Source: Cucumis sativus
Lineage: Eukaryota > Streptophyta > Magnoliopsida > Cucurbitales > Cucurbitaceae
Direction: 5' to 3'
Length of the DNA stretch: 64,000 nt
NCBI RefSeq assembly: GCF_000004075.3
Contig: NC_026657.2
Location: 26,010,408-26,074,407 of the forward strand
Shown here: piece by piece, positions 33,950 to 45,320 of the stretch
How the letters are laid out: the number at the start of each line of letters is the position of its first letter
How positions within the stretch are numbered: position 1 is the first letter of the stretch
Notes under the pieces: model-generated
Told to the model about the DNA's origin: nothing
The model's input: only the letters and a program-made list of their open reading frames with translations
Databases searched by the model: none
Position numbers and translations under genes: made by a program

Positions 33950-34855
33950 ATACTCGATCAACTACTAATATTTACTATTGATATCTACTTTGATACACCG
34001 TGATATACACTTGATACTCTTCTAGTAGACATTTGATATACATTTGATGTACACTTGGTATACATTTGATATAGATATATAAAATATTTTGAGTTAATGT
34101 AAAAGATTTTGAATTTTTGTTAATGAATTGGAAAAAGAAAAATATATATATATATATATTGAGTGTTTCACGTTTTTTGACCCTAGAAGTTGATAAATAC
34201 CAACATTTTTACAAAAGTGTCACATTGTCTTATTTACCTAAATGTCATTAGTCATATTTACTTAATTACCATAAAATTAAAAAACCTTCAATATTTTGTC
34301 ATTTTCACAACATTTATATACAAATATGTTGTAACGTTCTAGGCACAGGATTTGAAACTCAGATCCGCGATATTCTCCTATGACCTGACAACATCATCTT
34401 ACTTGTCTTAAAGGCTTACGAGCTCTTTCAGCACATCCCAGGCCCAAGATTCGAAATTCCTATGATCGAGCCACCGAAAAAGAAAGTGTACCTTGTTGGT
34501 GTTGATAGTAACTTTTAATTCTCTTAAGTCTTTCTTAACATTACGGTCATGTTCTCAATATCCCTCTCATTCAAGTGTGATATCAGTTCATTTACGTCCC
34601 CCTTCTAAAATCAAGGTGTTACATATGTGTAAGGTGTATCAAAGTTATCAAACATGTATCACTTGAATTGTACTTTTTTTTATCGTTATATCTACAAAAT
34701 CAGAAAAGTATTAGTTGATCCTAATCGAGTCTCATGCAATTTCTACTAACTTTAGTTTCGTCAATTTAATTATTTTGTTCACAATGTCCACCTCTAGCGA
34801 TAATGAGTGAACAAGGTACCATCTAAGTTTTAAAAAGATTAGGGTAAATTTTAGA
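33950..34855. other. Segment present in left duplication copy only
   Basis: The two duplication copies match up to 'acacttgttat' (33,951; 40,323) and resume at 'aatagttacaattacact' (34,870; 40,326). The extra DNA in the left copy starts with a run of 'gatacacttgatatacat'-type repeats (about 33,950-34,080), followed by mixed sequence. No target duplication or terminal repeat was found, so a deletion in the right copy is as likely as an insertion here. Confidence 0.7.
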
Positions 34856-36167
34856 ACTATTCCTAAAGTATGTTAATAGTTACAATTACACTCTCAAACT
34901 TAGACTAATTAGACACTCAAACAGTCAAACTTATAATAAATGCAAAAGTTTGACCCCAAATTTAAACTTATACCAAACTCTTAAACCTATACCATTGTTA
35001 TAGTTTTTAAAATTGAGGGTTCAATTTTTACATTTATACACCTTTTAAAATTTGATTCCTAGAAACTGTCAAATGATTTTGCATTTTGTTCACAATATTG
35101 AGATATAGCAAAATGTGGAGATAAACTAAAGGTTAAAGGGTGTAGTTATAATGTGTATCAACTTTAGAAATAATAATTAAGTACATAATAATATTTAAAA
35201 TTAACCTGTAAATATAAAAAATACATTAAAAAATATGTTATATTTTAAAATATGTATTAATATTTTTAATCTAGGTTGTAAATTAATAATAACACCAATT
35301 AAAAAAATGTGGACAAAATGATGGATGAATAGAATTATAAAAGGAGCACATAGGCTGATGATGATGATGCAAGGCCCAGTAGGATCTCTTTGTCTCCTTT
35401 TTCTTCTGTTATGATCCATGGATATATAATGAACATTGGATAATGGTTTCTCTTACAAAGGCCCACTTCCATTCATGGACAATGGTCTCTCCCTTCAAAT
35501 GCCTCAAATATTGATTGATATGAACTCTACTTCACACTACTAGGAGTGCACATTATCGATCAAACTATCATTGAGCCAATTGTAATCGGGTTAGTTAATA
35601 TTCAAATTAACCTCCATCATGAAGCATTACAAGTCGCAGTTGAATCCCTCCTTATCTCAGATTGACCGCCTTTGGTTCGATTGGGTCTAATCTATTTTTC
35701 GGTCTATCACGTTCATCCTTAAACATGACGTCTCGACTTTGAGTGTAAAGTTGCTAATTCTTGTCATGCACACTCTAAACCTAAAGTTAGTTGTGTTTTA
35801 GCGGGGTCATTAGACTAGATTATATAAACTTATAAATTAGCAAAGCATAGATTAAAATGAACTATAGATTTTGACTACGGTTAAAGTTGAAACGATGACA
35901 TAACCTTAACTTCGAGTTCAAAATTGTTATCTTCTTGTAGTGTTGAGCCATAAGTAAAGCGTCAGAAAAAGTTTAGTCATTCCCTTCGTTATAAGTAAAA
36001 CGTCAAGAATAGGGGGTATCTCTCGACGTTTTTTATATGCGTAAGGAATTCTCTTATAAAAACCCTTTCGATTACGTAGTTCACAAAACTAAAAAGTAGA
36101 AGACTGAGAGAGAGGCCGAGAAGGAGAGAGAATTTAATGAAAAGTGAAAACATAAAAAGGTAAAAAT

Positions 36168-36273
36168 AATTGTCAAAGCTCAGATGTGGCTTCAAATTTC
36201 GTCCGAGGGAATCAGACGGTTGTGATCGACCCACGATCACTTGGGCACCATAGTCATCACCGCAATGACAATT
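36168..36273 (-). ncRNA. snoR43: C/D box snoRNA (snoR43-like), dicistron 2, with a changed guide base
   Basis: Box C GTGATGA (36,260-36,254), D' CTGA (36,215-36,212), D CTGA (36,183-36,180), terminal stem AATTGTCA/TGACAATT. It starts 7 nt after the tRNA. Next to box D it reads GAAGCCACAT, where the other two copies read GAAGGCACAT. The difference is the sixth base upstream of box D, beside the position (fifth) that sets the methylation site. A T5 terminator follows at about 36,166-36,162. The rest matches copies 1 and 3. Confidence 0.82.
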
Positions 36274-36280
36274 GGTCAGA

Positions 36281-36351
36281 TGCACCAGCCGGGAATCGAA
36301 CCCGGGTCTGTACCGTGGCAGGGTACTATTCTACCACTAGACCACTGGTGC
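36281..36351 (-). tRNA. trnG-GCC: tRNA-Gly (GCC), dicistron 2
   Basis: Same 71-nt sequence as the copy at 33,195, with anticodon GCC and intact A and B boxes. The conserved block around this copy is only about 330 bp (36,130-36,465): tRNA, snoRNA, about 115 bp upstream and about 40 bp downstream of the unit. Confidence 0.97.
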
Positions 36352-36539
36352 TCCTTATTTACATCATTCTATCTTATTTATGAAACCCTCACACCATGAA
36401 TGTTGACCAATCCAAAAATTTATGCAATTATGTGGAAACGAATTTGATATAATATCTTTGAATTAGTTGTAGGTTTTAGGAATTTGAATTTGAAGTGTTG
36501 AAATTGAGATTGAAATGTTGAAGTTGAGATGGAAGGTAT

Positions 36540-36781
36540 TTTTTTAAAAAAAATAGAGGAACTCCCGACATTGTGTCTGGAGTTCCAAGACATCTTCCGA
36601 TGCTATATTGACAGCATCTTCAACGTTCATACAACGTCGGGAGATGTTTAGGAACTCTCGACACACTTGCCCCAACGCGTTTCCCAACACATAAATATAC
36701 GTCAAAAAAGAATTTTCCAACGCTTTTTTATATATATCCCAACGATTTTGTGCATCGGAAAAACTCCCTTTTCTTGTAGTG
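36540..36781 (-). mobile_element. CACTA-like MITE, one end intact
   Basis: On the minus strand it starts CACTACAAGAAAAGGGAG at 36,781, the classic end of plant CACTA elements. It continues with subterminal motifs of the form 'ccgatgcacaaaat', 'cgttggg' and 'cgtcgagagttc', which also occur in the element at 44,407. The far end near 36,540 lacks a CACTA terminus, so the element is truncated or decayed. Non-coding. Confidence 0.65.
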
Positions 36782-36941
36782 ATTGTTCGAATTGGGTAAA
36801 GAGAGAGAAATAGATGAATATATTTGATATAGTCATCAGTTATAAGTTTAAAAAAAAAAACATTTAAATATGATTTAAATATTAAAAATATAAATGTCAA
36901 TTCATATTCAGAAGCTTGAATTTGATGGAAGTGGTCAAACA

Positions 36942-38997
36942 TGTGAAAAGTCAAAATGTTGACTTTTGATTTTGAGAAGTCAAACTTTGATTGACTTTAT
37001 ATTCAAATTTGACTTGAATTTTGAAAAATGAATGCAGATTCATACTTGAAAAGTCAAAATTAGTCAAGACGGACAAAATGGTAAAAAAAGTCAGAATGTT
37101 GACTTTAGACTTGCAAAAGTCAAACTTTGAATTTGATTTAAATGTTAAATTACGATATTGCCCTTAGACAAATTTAAATAATAACACTTGGTGAGATTTG
37201 ACAAGCTTATCATTTGCATGTGATATGCAAGTGGCTTATTGCATGCAAGACACCTACCCCCACTAATAGTTAGTGGAATGCCAAGTAGTGAGATAGAGAA
37301 GCTCTTACATATAGTTTGCTTGTAAAAAGGTTTTTTGCAAAGGTGAAAGCTCTCTTGGTTTTTAAAAATTGTGAGAATTAATTTTGTAATTAAGAATTAC
37401 AAAATAAACCAAGAACTTGCTTTTTTTTTTTCTCTCAACAAAGATCTAAAAGTTAGGTTCCTCCTAAAAGTATCATCTCTCTCTTTCCTCCACCATTTGA
37501 ATCTAATTCCAAGTCAAGAGAATAACGAGTCAACACTTGTGGTAGTCCTAACTTTGAGTTCGTGAGAAAATTACAAGAAAAGAAAAGTATCAAAGATGAG
37601 TTTTTCTTTTAACCATATATTTGTTTCAATTAGGGTTGTAATGCATGTTATTTACTAGTGTTTAGTTGCAATTAGAGTAAAGTTTGATTCTTATTCTGCT
37701 GTGCATGTATACCGTTTTCATCATTCGAAAGTTATGTTAAGCGGTTAAAGCTATTCGTGGTATGAAATTAGGCAAGAATAAAAATTTGGCGAGAAAATGT
37801 CAAATTTGATTTGACAGGGATTAGCGTGTAAGATTAAGAATTGAAGCATGACTAAGATAAATATTATTTTTTCACGTGTGAGATTTTAAGTAGTTGCTGA
37901 CAATTTGACAAGGACTTGAGGGTGACTATTCCAGGTTAAAGAGTAGTATAAATAAAGGATTTTGGTCACTAAGTAAAGGAGTTTTCTGGAAATTTTGATG
38001 TGTTGAAGTTCTGCCATTTTGCTTCCGCGCAAGAAGGCTAAGTATCGCAAGTGATCTTTTCTTAAAAGTATTTGTGGGTGCTTTCTTTCAAAGTGTTCTT
38101 TTAAAGTATTTATATGATTTCAAACATGTTTTATAATGCTTAAATCTTGATTTGATGACTACGATATTGATTAAGAAATGGTATTCAAATCATTACTTGC
38201 TTCCTTTAAATGAACTAACTGTTATGTGCATATAAGGTTAAAGGGAGCCATGTAGAAAAGGCCTACATGGTGGAGTGAAGCCGACCAATGTAGAAAAAGA
38301 TTGCATTGTGTTAGGCGGCTTAACCAACAAGGATGAATCTGCATGTTCTCGGAAGTTGTTGATACAGTAGTCTAAATGCAAGGTAATGAGACCAAACATA
38401 GAGAACGATTGAAGATCCTTGTCGAAAGAAATGATTGTGACTAATGGGTGTATATGCGAAATTTATATTTATGTGATTTGCGAGTTTGATATGATTCTAT
38501 TGTGAAAATGATTATACGCTTTTCGATATGGTTTGTGAAATGATTTGTTTATTGATAAACTGATTTGTGTTGAAGTTTATGATTTGGCGAAAAGGATTTA
38601 TCAAAGAGTATTGTGAAAAAGTTTTCATAAAACCTTACTAAGTCTTTAAACTTACGTTTTAAAATTTCATCTACCAAGATCAGGCGTTGAGGCCAAGTAG
38701 AGAAGAAGGTTGAAGGGCTTATAGCAAGTTGAGAAAGCTACCAGACATTTAAAAGTTTTATTAATGTTATTTATTTTGGTCAAGGTGTTGTAATTGTATG
38801 TTTATGTACTAAACGCATGTTGTTGTATAAAAGTTTAAGATGACTTTCGTTGCGTTATGTTTATCTTTACCGCTTGGTAGTTTAAATGAGTTAAGTTTGA
38901 GGTAGGAGATAAGACCAGTTTGAAGGTTTTAAGCTAAATCGCGTTCTATCTACAATACTTTATGCGTTCTAGCTGTTTTGCGGATCGGAGTGTCACA
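36942..38997. mobile_element. Probable solo LTR or LTR fragment, gypsy type
   Basis: A 2-kb block of less AT-rich, non-coding DNA. It starts with repeated 'aaaagtcaaaatgttgactttt' motifs (36,945-37,110). It contains 'ccttactaagtctttaaacttacgtttt' followed by 'aggcgttgaggccaagtagagaagaagg' (38,634-38,710) and ends 'gatcggagtgtcaca' (38,997). The middle motifs resemble the 3' part of long gypsy LTRs in plants, and a related stretch occurs at 54,410-54,490. No internal coding region adjoins it and no target duplication was confirmed, so the borders are approximate. Confidence 0.45.
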
Positions 38998-39267
38998 CAG
39001 AAGATGGTAATCTCGAGGTTGATAAGAACTTGCACGTCTTGAGAGTTTTTAGAAGTTTAAGTTTTCAATTATTTAGAGCTTCAGTTGTTCCTTCAACCAA
39101 AGATCTCAAAATGAATGAGAATGTATCTATTTGTAGAGAACTTCCATAGGCTTTAGGACCAATTTACTTAGTAACACATTTGTTTGTTGGACTTGAGCTT
39201 AAACCCATTTACCTACTAAACCTGGATTTAGATTTATTATTCTCATTTGACCTAATTTGAAATGAAA

Positions 39268-39445
39268 TGAAATATTAAATATTTAAAATGAAACCCAAAT
39301 AAAAATTAAACTCAAAATTAAACAAATAAATGTAAAATTTAATGAAAAGTCAAAACAAAACATTAAATATTTAAAATGAAACCCAAATAAAAATTAAATT
39401 CAAAATTAAACAAATAAATGTAAAATTTAATGAAAAGTGAAAACA
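39268..39445. repeat. Tandem duplication of about 90 bp
   Basis: The segment starting 'attaaatatttaaaatgaaa' and ending near 'tttaatgaaaagtcaaaac' occurs at about 39,271 and again at 39,362, just downstream (minus strand) of tRNA-snoRNA unit 3. Unit 1 has a single related copy (33,010-33,070). Confidence 0.85.
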
Positions 39446-39464
39446 TAAAAAGGAAAAAATAATT

Positions 39465-39569
39465 AATTGTCAAGCTCAGATGTGCCTTCAAATTTCGTCC
39501 GAGGGAATCAGACGGTTGTGATCGACCCACGATCACTTGGGCACCATAGTCATCACTGCAATGACAATT
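39465..39569 (-). ncRNA. snoR43: C/D box snoRNA (snoR43-like), dicistron 3
   Basis: Box C GTGATGA (39,556-39,550), box D CTGA (39,479-39,476), internal D' CTGA, and an 8-bp terminal stem AATTGTCA/TGACAATT, the best of the three. The guide next to box D is GAAGGCACAT, as in copy 1. It starts 7 nt after the tRNA. A T6 terminator and then TTTTT follow. All boxes and stems are intact, so it is probably functional. Confidence 0.82.
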
Positions 39570-39576
39570 GGCGAGA

Positions 39577-39647
39577 TGCACCAGCCGGGAATCGAACCCG
39601 GGTCTGTACCGTGGCAGGGTACTATTCTACCACTAGACCACTGGTGC
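39577..39647 (-). tRNA. trnG-GCC: tRNA-Gly (GCC), dicistron 3
   Basis: Identical to the other two tRNA-Gly(GCC) copies over all 71 nt, although the DNA around them has diverged. That points to purifying selection or gene conversion on the tRNA. An upstream TATA-like region and a CAA are present on the minus strand. Confidence 0.97.
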
Positions 39648-40712
39648 TCTTTGTTTACATTATTCTATCTTATTTATGAAACCCTCACACCATGAATGTT
39701 GACCAATCCAAAAATTTATGGAATTAAGTGAAAAACGAATTTGATATAATATCTATAACACTCTCCTTTAGTGAGATTAAAATATGAAGAAATACCCAAC
39801 TAGTAAAAATGAATATTGAATGAGGAGGAAAAACCAATGCAAAGGCCTCATCACAGTACCTCTCAAAATCATCCACTCTGACGTTTATCTTAAATGGTTG
39901 ATTAACTAAAAAACTTAGGGTTGCGGAAAAAATACCTAATACTAGAGGAGATTTTAAAACAATGGGTGGATGCTTCTAAAAAAATCAAGTTTAAGCTACC
40001 AAATTTGCTTGTATCAATCTTACCAAATATTCAACAAAATGGTTAAGATTTTGTATGTCATCACTCGATAGAAAACAATCCCAATCTTATCGATAAAGAC
40101 CAACATCCATGAAAATGCCAATATGTAAATCTCTTTGAAAAATGAATAGTTGGATGCAAAATTCTAGAAACTAGTAATATTGTAGTAGTTGAAATTAATC
40201 GGTTGAAGTTTGTAACAATTTAAAAAATTAAGCTTCTCGCACATACTAATTTACTTTTACAAAAACGACAAAAGGCAAGTCCAAACTACATGATACACAC
40301 TAATACATACTTGACACTTGTTATGGTAATAGTTACAATTACACTCTTAAACTTAGACTAATTAGTTACTCAAACTTATAATAAATGCAAAACTTTGATG
40401 CTAAATTTAAACTTAAACCAAACTCTTAAACTTCTATCATTATTACAATTTTTAAAATTGAGGGTTTAAGTTTTACATTTATACCTATTTTAAAATTTGA
40501 TTCCTACCCTTGAAACTATTGAATGATTTTGTATTTTGTACATAATATTGAGATAATAGTAAAATGTGGAGATAAACTAAAGGTTGTAGTTATAATGTGT
40601 ATCAATTTTATATGTATATAACAATATTTTAAAAAACTCTGTAAATGTATAAAATACAAAGATAATGGATAAATTTTAATAATTTTTGTTATATTATAAT
40701 TTTTTAAAACTT

Positions 40713-40748
<36 letters not shown>

Positions 40749-41495
40749 AATCTACGTTATAAATTAACAATAACACTAATTTAAAAAAAATGTAGGACTG
40801 TTTATTGCGCTTTGGAAAGACTTTTTTCTTTTACAAAAAAAAGGGTAAAATAATGGATGAATAGAATTATAAAAGGAGCGCATAGGCTGATAATGATGAT
40901 GCAAGGCCCAGTAGGATCTCTTTATCTCCTTTTTCTTCTGTTATGATCCATGGATATATAATGAACATTGGATAATGGTTTCTCTTATAAAGGCCCAATT
41001 CCATTCATGGACAATGGTTTCTCCCTTCCAATGCCTCAAACATTGATTGATATGAGCTGTACTTCACACAACTAGGAGTGCACATTATCGATCAAACTAT
41101 CGTTGAGGGAAGTGTAATCAGGTTAGTTAATGTTCAAATTAACCTCCATCATTGAAGCGGTACAAATTGCGATTGTTTATCGGTCGATCGGTTTAAGCAC
41201 TTGAGTTTTTTTTTTTTAAATGTTGTCGGTGAGGAATTTGTCCAAACCGACATTTGTTGAATCCATCCCTATCTTTGATTGACTGTCTTTGGTTCGATTG
41301 GATCCAATTGATTTTTCAGTTTTTCATGCTTACCTTTAAACATGATGCCTCGACTTTCGTATAGACTTATAAATTGGCAAAGCATAGATTAAAACGAACC
41401 CTAGATTTTGACTATGGTTAAAGTTGAAACGTTGACAGAACCTTAACTTTGAGTTTAGATTGTTGTCTTCTTGAAGTGGTGAGCCACATGTACTC

Positions 41496-44400
41496 CAAAG
41501 CTCAAGTTAGAGTTGTGTTCTAAGGAAAATTGTAGAATATATTTGTATATACCTAAAGACATCAAAATTGATAAAAACATATATTAAAGTGAATCGTAAA
41601 TTTTGATCAAGGTGGGTGCCTCATCTTTAAGTTCAAAATTCCTACTTTTAGTTGTACACCCTGCAAACTTAAAGTTAGAATTATGTTTTAGAGAGCCTTT
41701 TAACTTATGTTGAGCATATTTATAAAGTTGTTATCTTTATGACTCCCATCTTTTATGGAGAAGAAAGTGCACAAGTAGTTATATAATTAAAATGACAAGT
41801 TTTCCACCCGTGTTGTCCATACCATTGAACAATTGAGTTTTCCTAACTCGTGGTTAGATTAATATCATTTTCATTATTACTTAGACATTCACTTTGATAG
41901 ATCCAATCTAAATACGTGTCGAGTCATGTAAGAATTAAAAGGCTCCATCCTTTGGTTAAAAATTGGAATTAAGATGGAAAAAGGCAAATAACCCATAAAA
42001 TGTAAGTAGAAAGAGAACAGACGTGTTGCCCACAAAGTGTTGGGCGTAATGTGAACAAGAAGTGATGATTCCAATTCTCTCTGTGCTTGGATCCGACCTT
42101 ACTTCTCTGCACGACCCATTTTTCATAATTCTGAAAAGAAACTAGGAAGAATGGTCAAATAAAATTAAAAGTTTTTGTTAATGAATGATTGATTTCTAAT
42201 GAGAAAGAGAGAAAAACAAAGAGAAAGGAAAGTGGAGTTGTCATGGGGGTGTTTTATTTGATCGTCACATGGGAGGATTGGCGTTGGCGCTGTGGCATTT
42301 TCACAAGCACATGGCATGCACTATTTTATCTGCCCGCCGCTTTACTTCTCTCAACTGTGACAGCTGCGCTAACTCCCAAAACCCATGTCTCTTAATAATA
42401 CCAACACAATTTGAAATTCGGTGTTCATTATTTTCCCTTCCTTTTGAGAATCTCATCACCATTTTTTTTCTCCATAATAATCTTTTCCAATTTATTCTTA
42501 TGTCTTGTTTGGAGAAAAAAATTAATTTTAGTTCTTATTTTTATTATATCTCATAAGGATGGCAAGATCTTTACAATAAAATTTTAATTGCTGTCATTGA
42601 GTTGATTTTTTTCTAGTTGATTACTTATTCATGTTTTATTTTACTTCGGTGCCATATGATGCTTTGGTGCCATATGATGATGTTTTATCTCTAGATCAAT
42701 CGACAATTGAAAGAGTAATTCAACTATTTTTTTAAAGATGTTGAGGTTTTCAACTGTACTAAGACAACATGTTACTTTTAAATTTTATTATAGAGTGATT
42801 TTTGATGAATAATTAGCTAGTTGTGTTAGACACGTACGCTTAAACTTCGATCGATAATCATTAAAATTTTTGTTTCTAATTTTAAAAAATTGTCTATAAA
42901 AACTTTGTTTTTTCTGAAGAAATGTGGCTTATAAGTAAGAAGTATGAAAACATTTATTTAAAATGACAAGTGTTATTCTCCTTAATAGCCTAAGTTTTTT
43001 AGAACTCTTGACTTCTGAATTGGACGCTAATGTTTACTAATGCAAATCTCACAATTGGAATACAAACAATTACATAAGTTTAAAGTTCAAATATGTATAT
43101 ATATATATATATATATGTAAATGAACTAAAAAATATCTTGTGTTCTTAGGTTTTTTTCAATTATTCCTCATAATTATTACATTGTTTATTATTATTTTTT
43201 TAAAAATATTATTTTGGTTTTGAAATTCAAAAACATTATTCTACTTTCATTAAAAAAAGATTTAATAATCCACGTGATATCATTAAAAATAGATACCAAC
43301 TCACGAAGTATGCAACACCAAGATGTGGATGTGATTGAGGTGACAATCTCCATCTACAAAATTGGTTACTTTTTTACTTATAACATTCAAGGATTTCTAA
43401 ACATTTCTATAAATAATAACAAAGAAATAAAGAAAAATAAAGTAAAACTATAGATAACTAAATGAATTCACAACTAGTTTTTTTTTTTAAATAAAAAAAT
43501 CGAAATACGTCACCTACTTTTAGGTATGTTTGAATTGTATCTTAAATTTTAAAATGTTTTGTTTTATTTCTCGAACTTTACTGTGGTTTGAATAAATAAT
43601 TTAAGAAATCGGTATGGGTAATTCTTTGAATTTAAGACAATAATTTTATACTTCTAAACAATTAAAATTGAGAAAAAAGTGATACTATTTTGTATATTTC
43701 ATAATTTATAACTTCATTCACAAAATCAAAATTTCAAAGGTTATAGAACACTACCATACGAGATAACTTTGGATCTATTTCAATATCTTCTATGTTTCAC
43801 ATTCAGTCCTCTTTTGACTTATGTATTAGAGTGTGTGGTAAGGCAATGCACTTGGTGTACATGTTTTCTTTTTATATAAATCATATTCATCTAAATAAAT
43901 TCACTATTGGTATTACGTAAAGTCCACGTGCGTTTTTTCTGTTCAAATTCTGACATCAACCAGATATACATTTACAATTTCAAGCTATTTTTTTTGCAAA
44001 ACTTATAAATGTCCACTAATTCTAACAAAAAGAACAAATAAATATATATATTCTTTTCTAACTTACTTTTTGTAGATGAAGCCAAATTATAAAGACATGA
44101 AAAGTTGCATCTAAATTTAGGAATAAAAGAAGAAAAAGGAGGGGAACTGATTTGGTGATGGCAAAATGGGGAGTGGAAGGCGACTTACAAGACAAGAAAA
44201 GAAAACACTAAAATAATGTTTACCACGTGACCTTTGATGTTCAAGTCGATATTTAGCAAATGGACAGACCAAGTTAAAGATGGGGGATAAGAATTTGCCT
44301 CTAGGTGTGCCTATAATCTTATATTTTGTATTGTGAGGATTAGGAAAGGTAAATAGTTATAGGAAGATAAAGAGGATAAGAAGTAGTTAAATTAATTGAG
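41496..44400. other. AT-rich intergenic DNA, no gene recognised
   Basis: No protein family, tRNA or long repeat seen. A 20-bp stretch, 'tggtgccatatgatg', is doubled at about 42,647-42,680, and an (AT)n run lies near 43,097. The ORF on the plus strand around 42,190-42,560 has no recognisable domain. Confidence 0.6.
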
Positions 44401-44406
44401 AAAAAG

Positions 44407-44913
44407 CACAACAAGAAAATAGAGATCTCTTGATGCATAAATGTCCGTCGTGATTAGAGTATGGCGAAATGAATTGGGAGAAGATCTTCCGATGCACAAA
44501 ATGAAACGTTGGAAGTTCCTTTTACATCTCCCAACGCCGATTCCCTCCTTCATAGATTTGCGAAATACATATTTTTTAAAGGCAAACTCCCAACACCGCA
44601 TTTGCATATATGTGAAATACATATTGAGGGAGGAATTTTAAAGACAAACTCCCGACGTTATTTAATGTGCGTCGAGAGTTCCCAAATAACTCTCGACACT
44701 TTACTAGTGTCGTGGGGAGTTGGCTTCCATCTTCCAACGCCTCCCAACACTTCATCAAGAGTTCTCAAACAACTTTCGACACTTTATTTGTGTGTCGAAA
44801 AATATTATATCTTTCGACGCTCCAATTTTTGCATAAGGAGATGTCCTATCTCATAACACCCTTTCTCTCGACAGTGTAAAGATATGTTGGGAGATCCATA
44901 AATTCTTGTAGTG
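44407..44913. mobile_element. CACTA-like MITE with both ends
   Basis: The left end is CACAACAAGAAAA (44,407). The right end is the inverse of CACTACAAGAAT (44,913). The 507-bp interior is non-coding and full of subterminal motifs of the form 'cccaacgcc', 'cgtcgagagttcccaa' and 'ccgatgcacaaaatg', some in inverted pairs. The flanking 3 bp (AAG left, AAA right) are not a perfect target duplication. It belongs to the same family as 36,540-36,781. The ORFs of 60-115 codons in it are not genes. Confidence 0.7.
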
Positions 44914-44919
44914 AAAGGA

Positions 44920-45225
44920 ACTTGATCCATTGCCTCTAGAAGCAATTCCTTTAGGATGGAAAAACGGTTGACTCGATCTTGACCTTCGAAATTGAGGTGG
45001 GTAAATTAGGCTAAATGGCCCAATTCTCCTCGTCCGAAGAGGAGGGAAGAGGTTGGACCATTTGGTTCAACTTGCCTCCATCGATGAGGGTAGGTATTTG
45101 GGCCATTTGACCTAATTTTCCCCGACCTCTGCAAATATGTTGGGCCTTTTAGATCAACACTTTTTTTTTCCTGATCAAAGATTAATTAATACTTTTAACT
45201 TAAGGTTAAATTAATCTTTCTTGGT
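44920..45225. other. Non-coding DNA with 'ttgggcc/ggcccaa' motifs
   Basis: Several short inverted motifs (GGCCCAATT, TTGGACCATTTGG, TTGGGCCATTT) occur. They may belong to the repeat listed next. No gene found. Confidence 0.4.
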
Positions 45226-45320
45226 CCAATGTAGACAAGTTGGACATTTTGGCCCAACACCCATTTTTTTCCTTCGAGATCAATACTTTTAGTACAAAAC
45301 TAAAATTGATGTTTCTACCT
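45226..45320. repeat. Direct repeat, left member
   Basis: 'gtagacaagttgg' plus 'ttttggcccaacaccc', a T-run, 'ccttcgagatcaatactttta'. It matches 47,248-47,345 with moderate divergence. The two lie 2.02 kb apart in the same orientation around an extremely AT-rich interior without genes. They could be the ends of an old element or a simple duplication. Confidence 0.6.

Larger units (their letters stand above)
33005..35955. repeat. Segmental duplication, left copy (contains tRNA-snoRNA unit 1)
   Basis: Colinear with 39,290-41,495. Shared parts are the tRNA-snoRNA unit, 'aacactctcctttagtgagatt', 'cccaatcttatcgataaag', then the block from about 34,860 ('aatagttacaattacact') to about 35,955 including 'ccatggatatataatg' and 'ctaggagtgcacattatcg'. 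The left copy has about 900 bp (33,950-34,855) that the right copy lacks. Confidence 0.85.
36130..36465. repeat. Short duplicated block carrying tRNA-snoRNA unit 2
   Basis: Matches the other two units from 'atttaatgaaaagtgaaaac' through the snoRNA and tRNA to 'acgaatttgatataatatct', and not beyond. Before box D it shares 'cataaaaagg' with unit 3 but not unit 1, so units 2 and 3 may be the closer pair on that side. Confidence 0.8.
39290..41495. repeat. Segmental duplication, right copy (contains tRNA-snoRNA unit 3)
   Basis: Colinear with 33,005-35,955 apart from about 900 bp missing after 40,323. It diverges by scattered substitutions and small indels, including an (AT)n run at about 40,718-40,744. 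It ends near 'ccttaactttgagttt' and 'gagccaca' (41,440-41,490). Confidence 0.85.

Noticed and set aside
35201-35419. 72-codon minus-strand ORF in the duplicated block
   Set aside because: The homologous block at 40.6-40.95 kb does not keep the frame, so no protein constraint is visible.
42189-42556. Two overlapping plus-strand ORFs (68 and 95 codons)
   Set aside because: No domain or homologue recognised, different frames of the same DNA, no start context that favours one.
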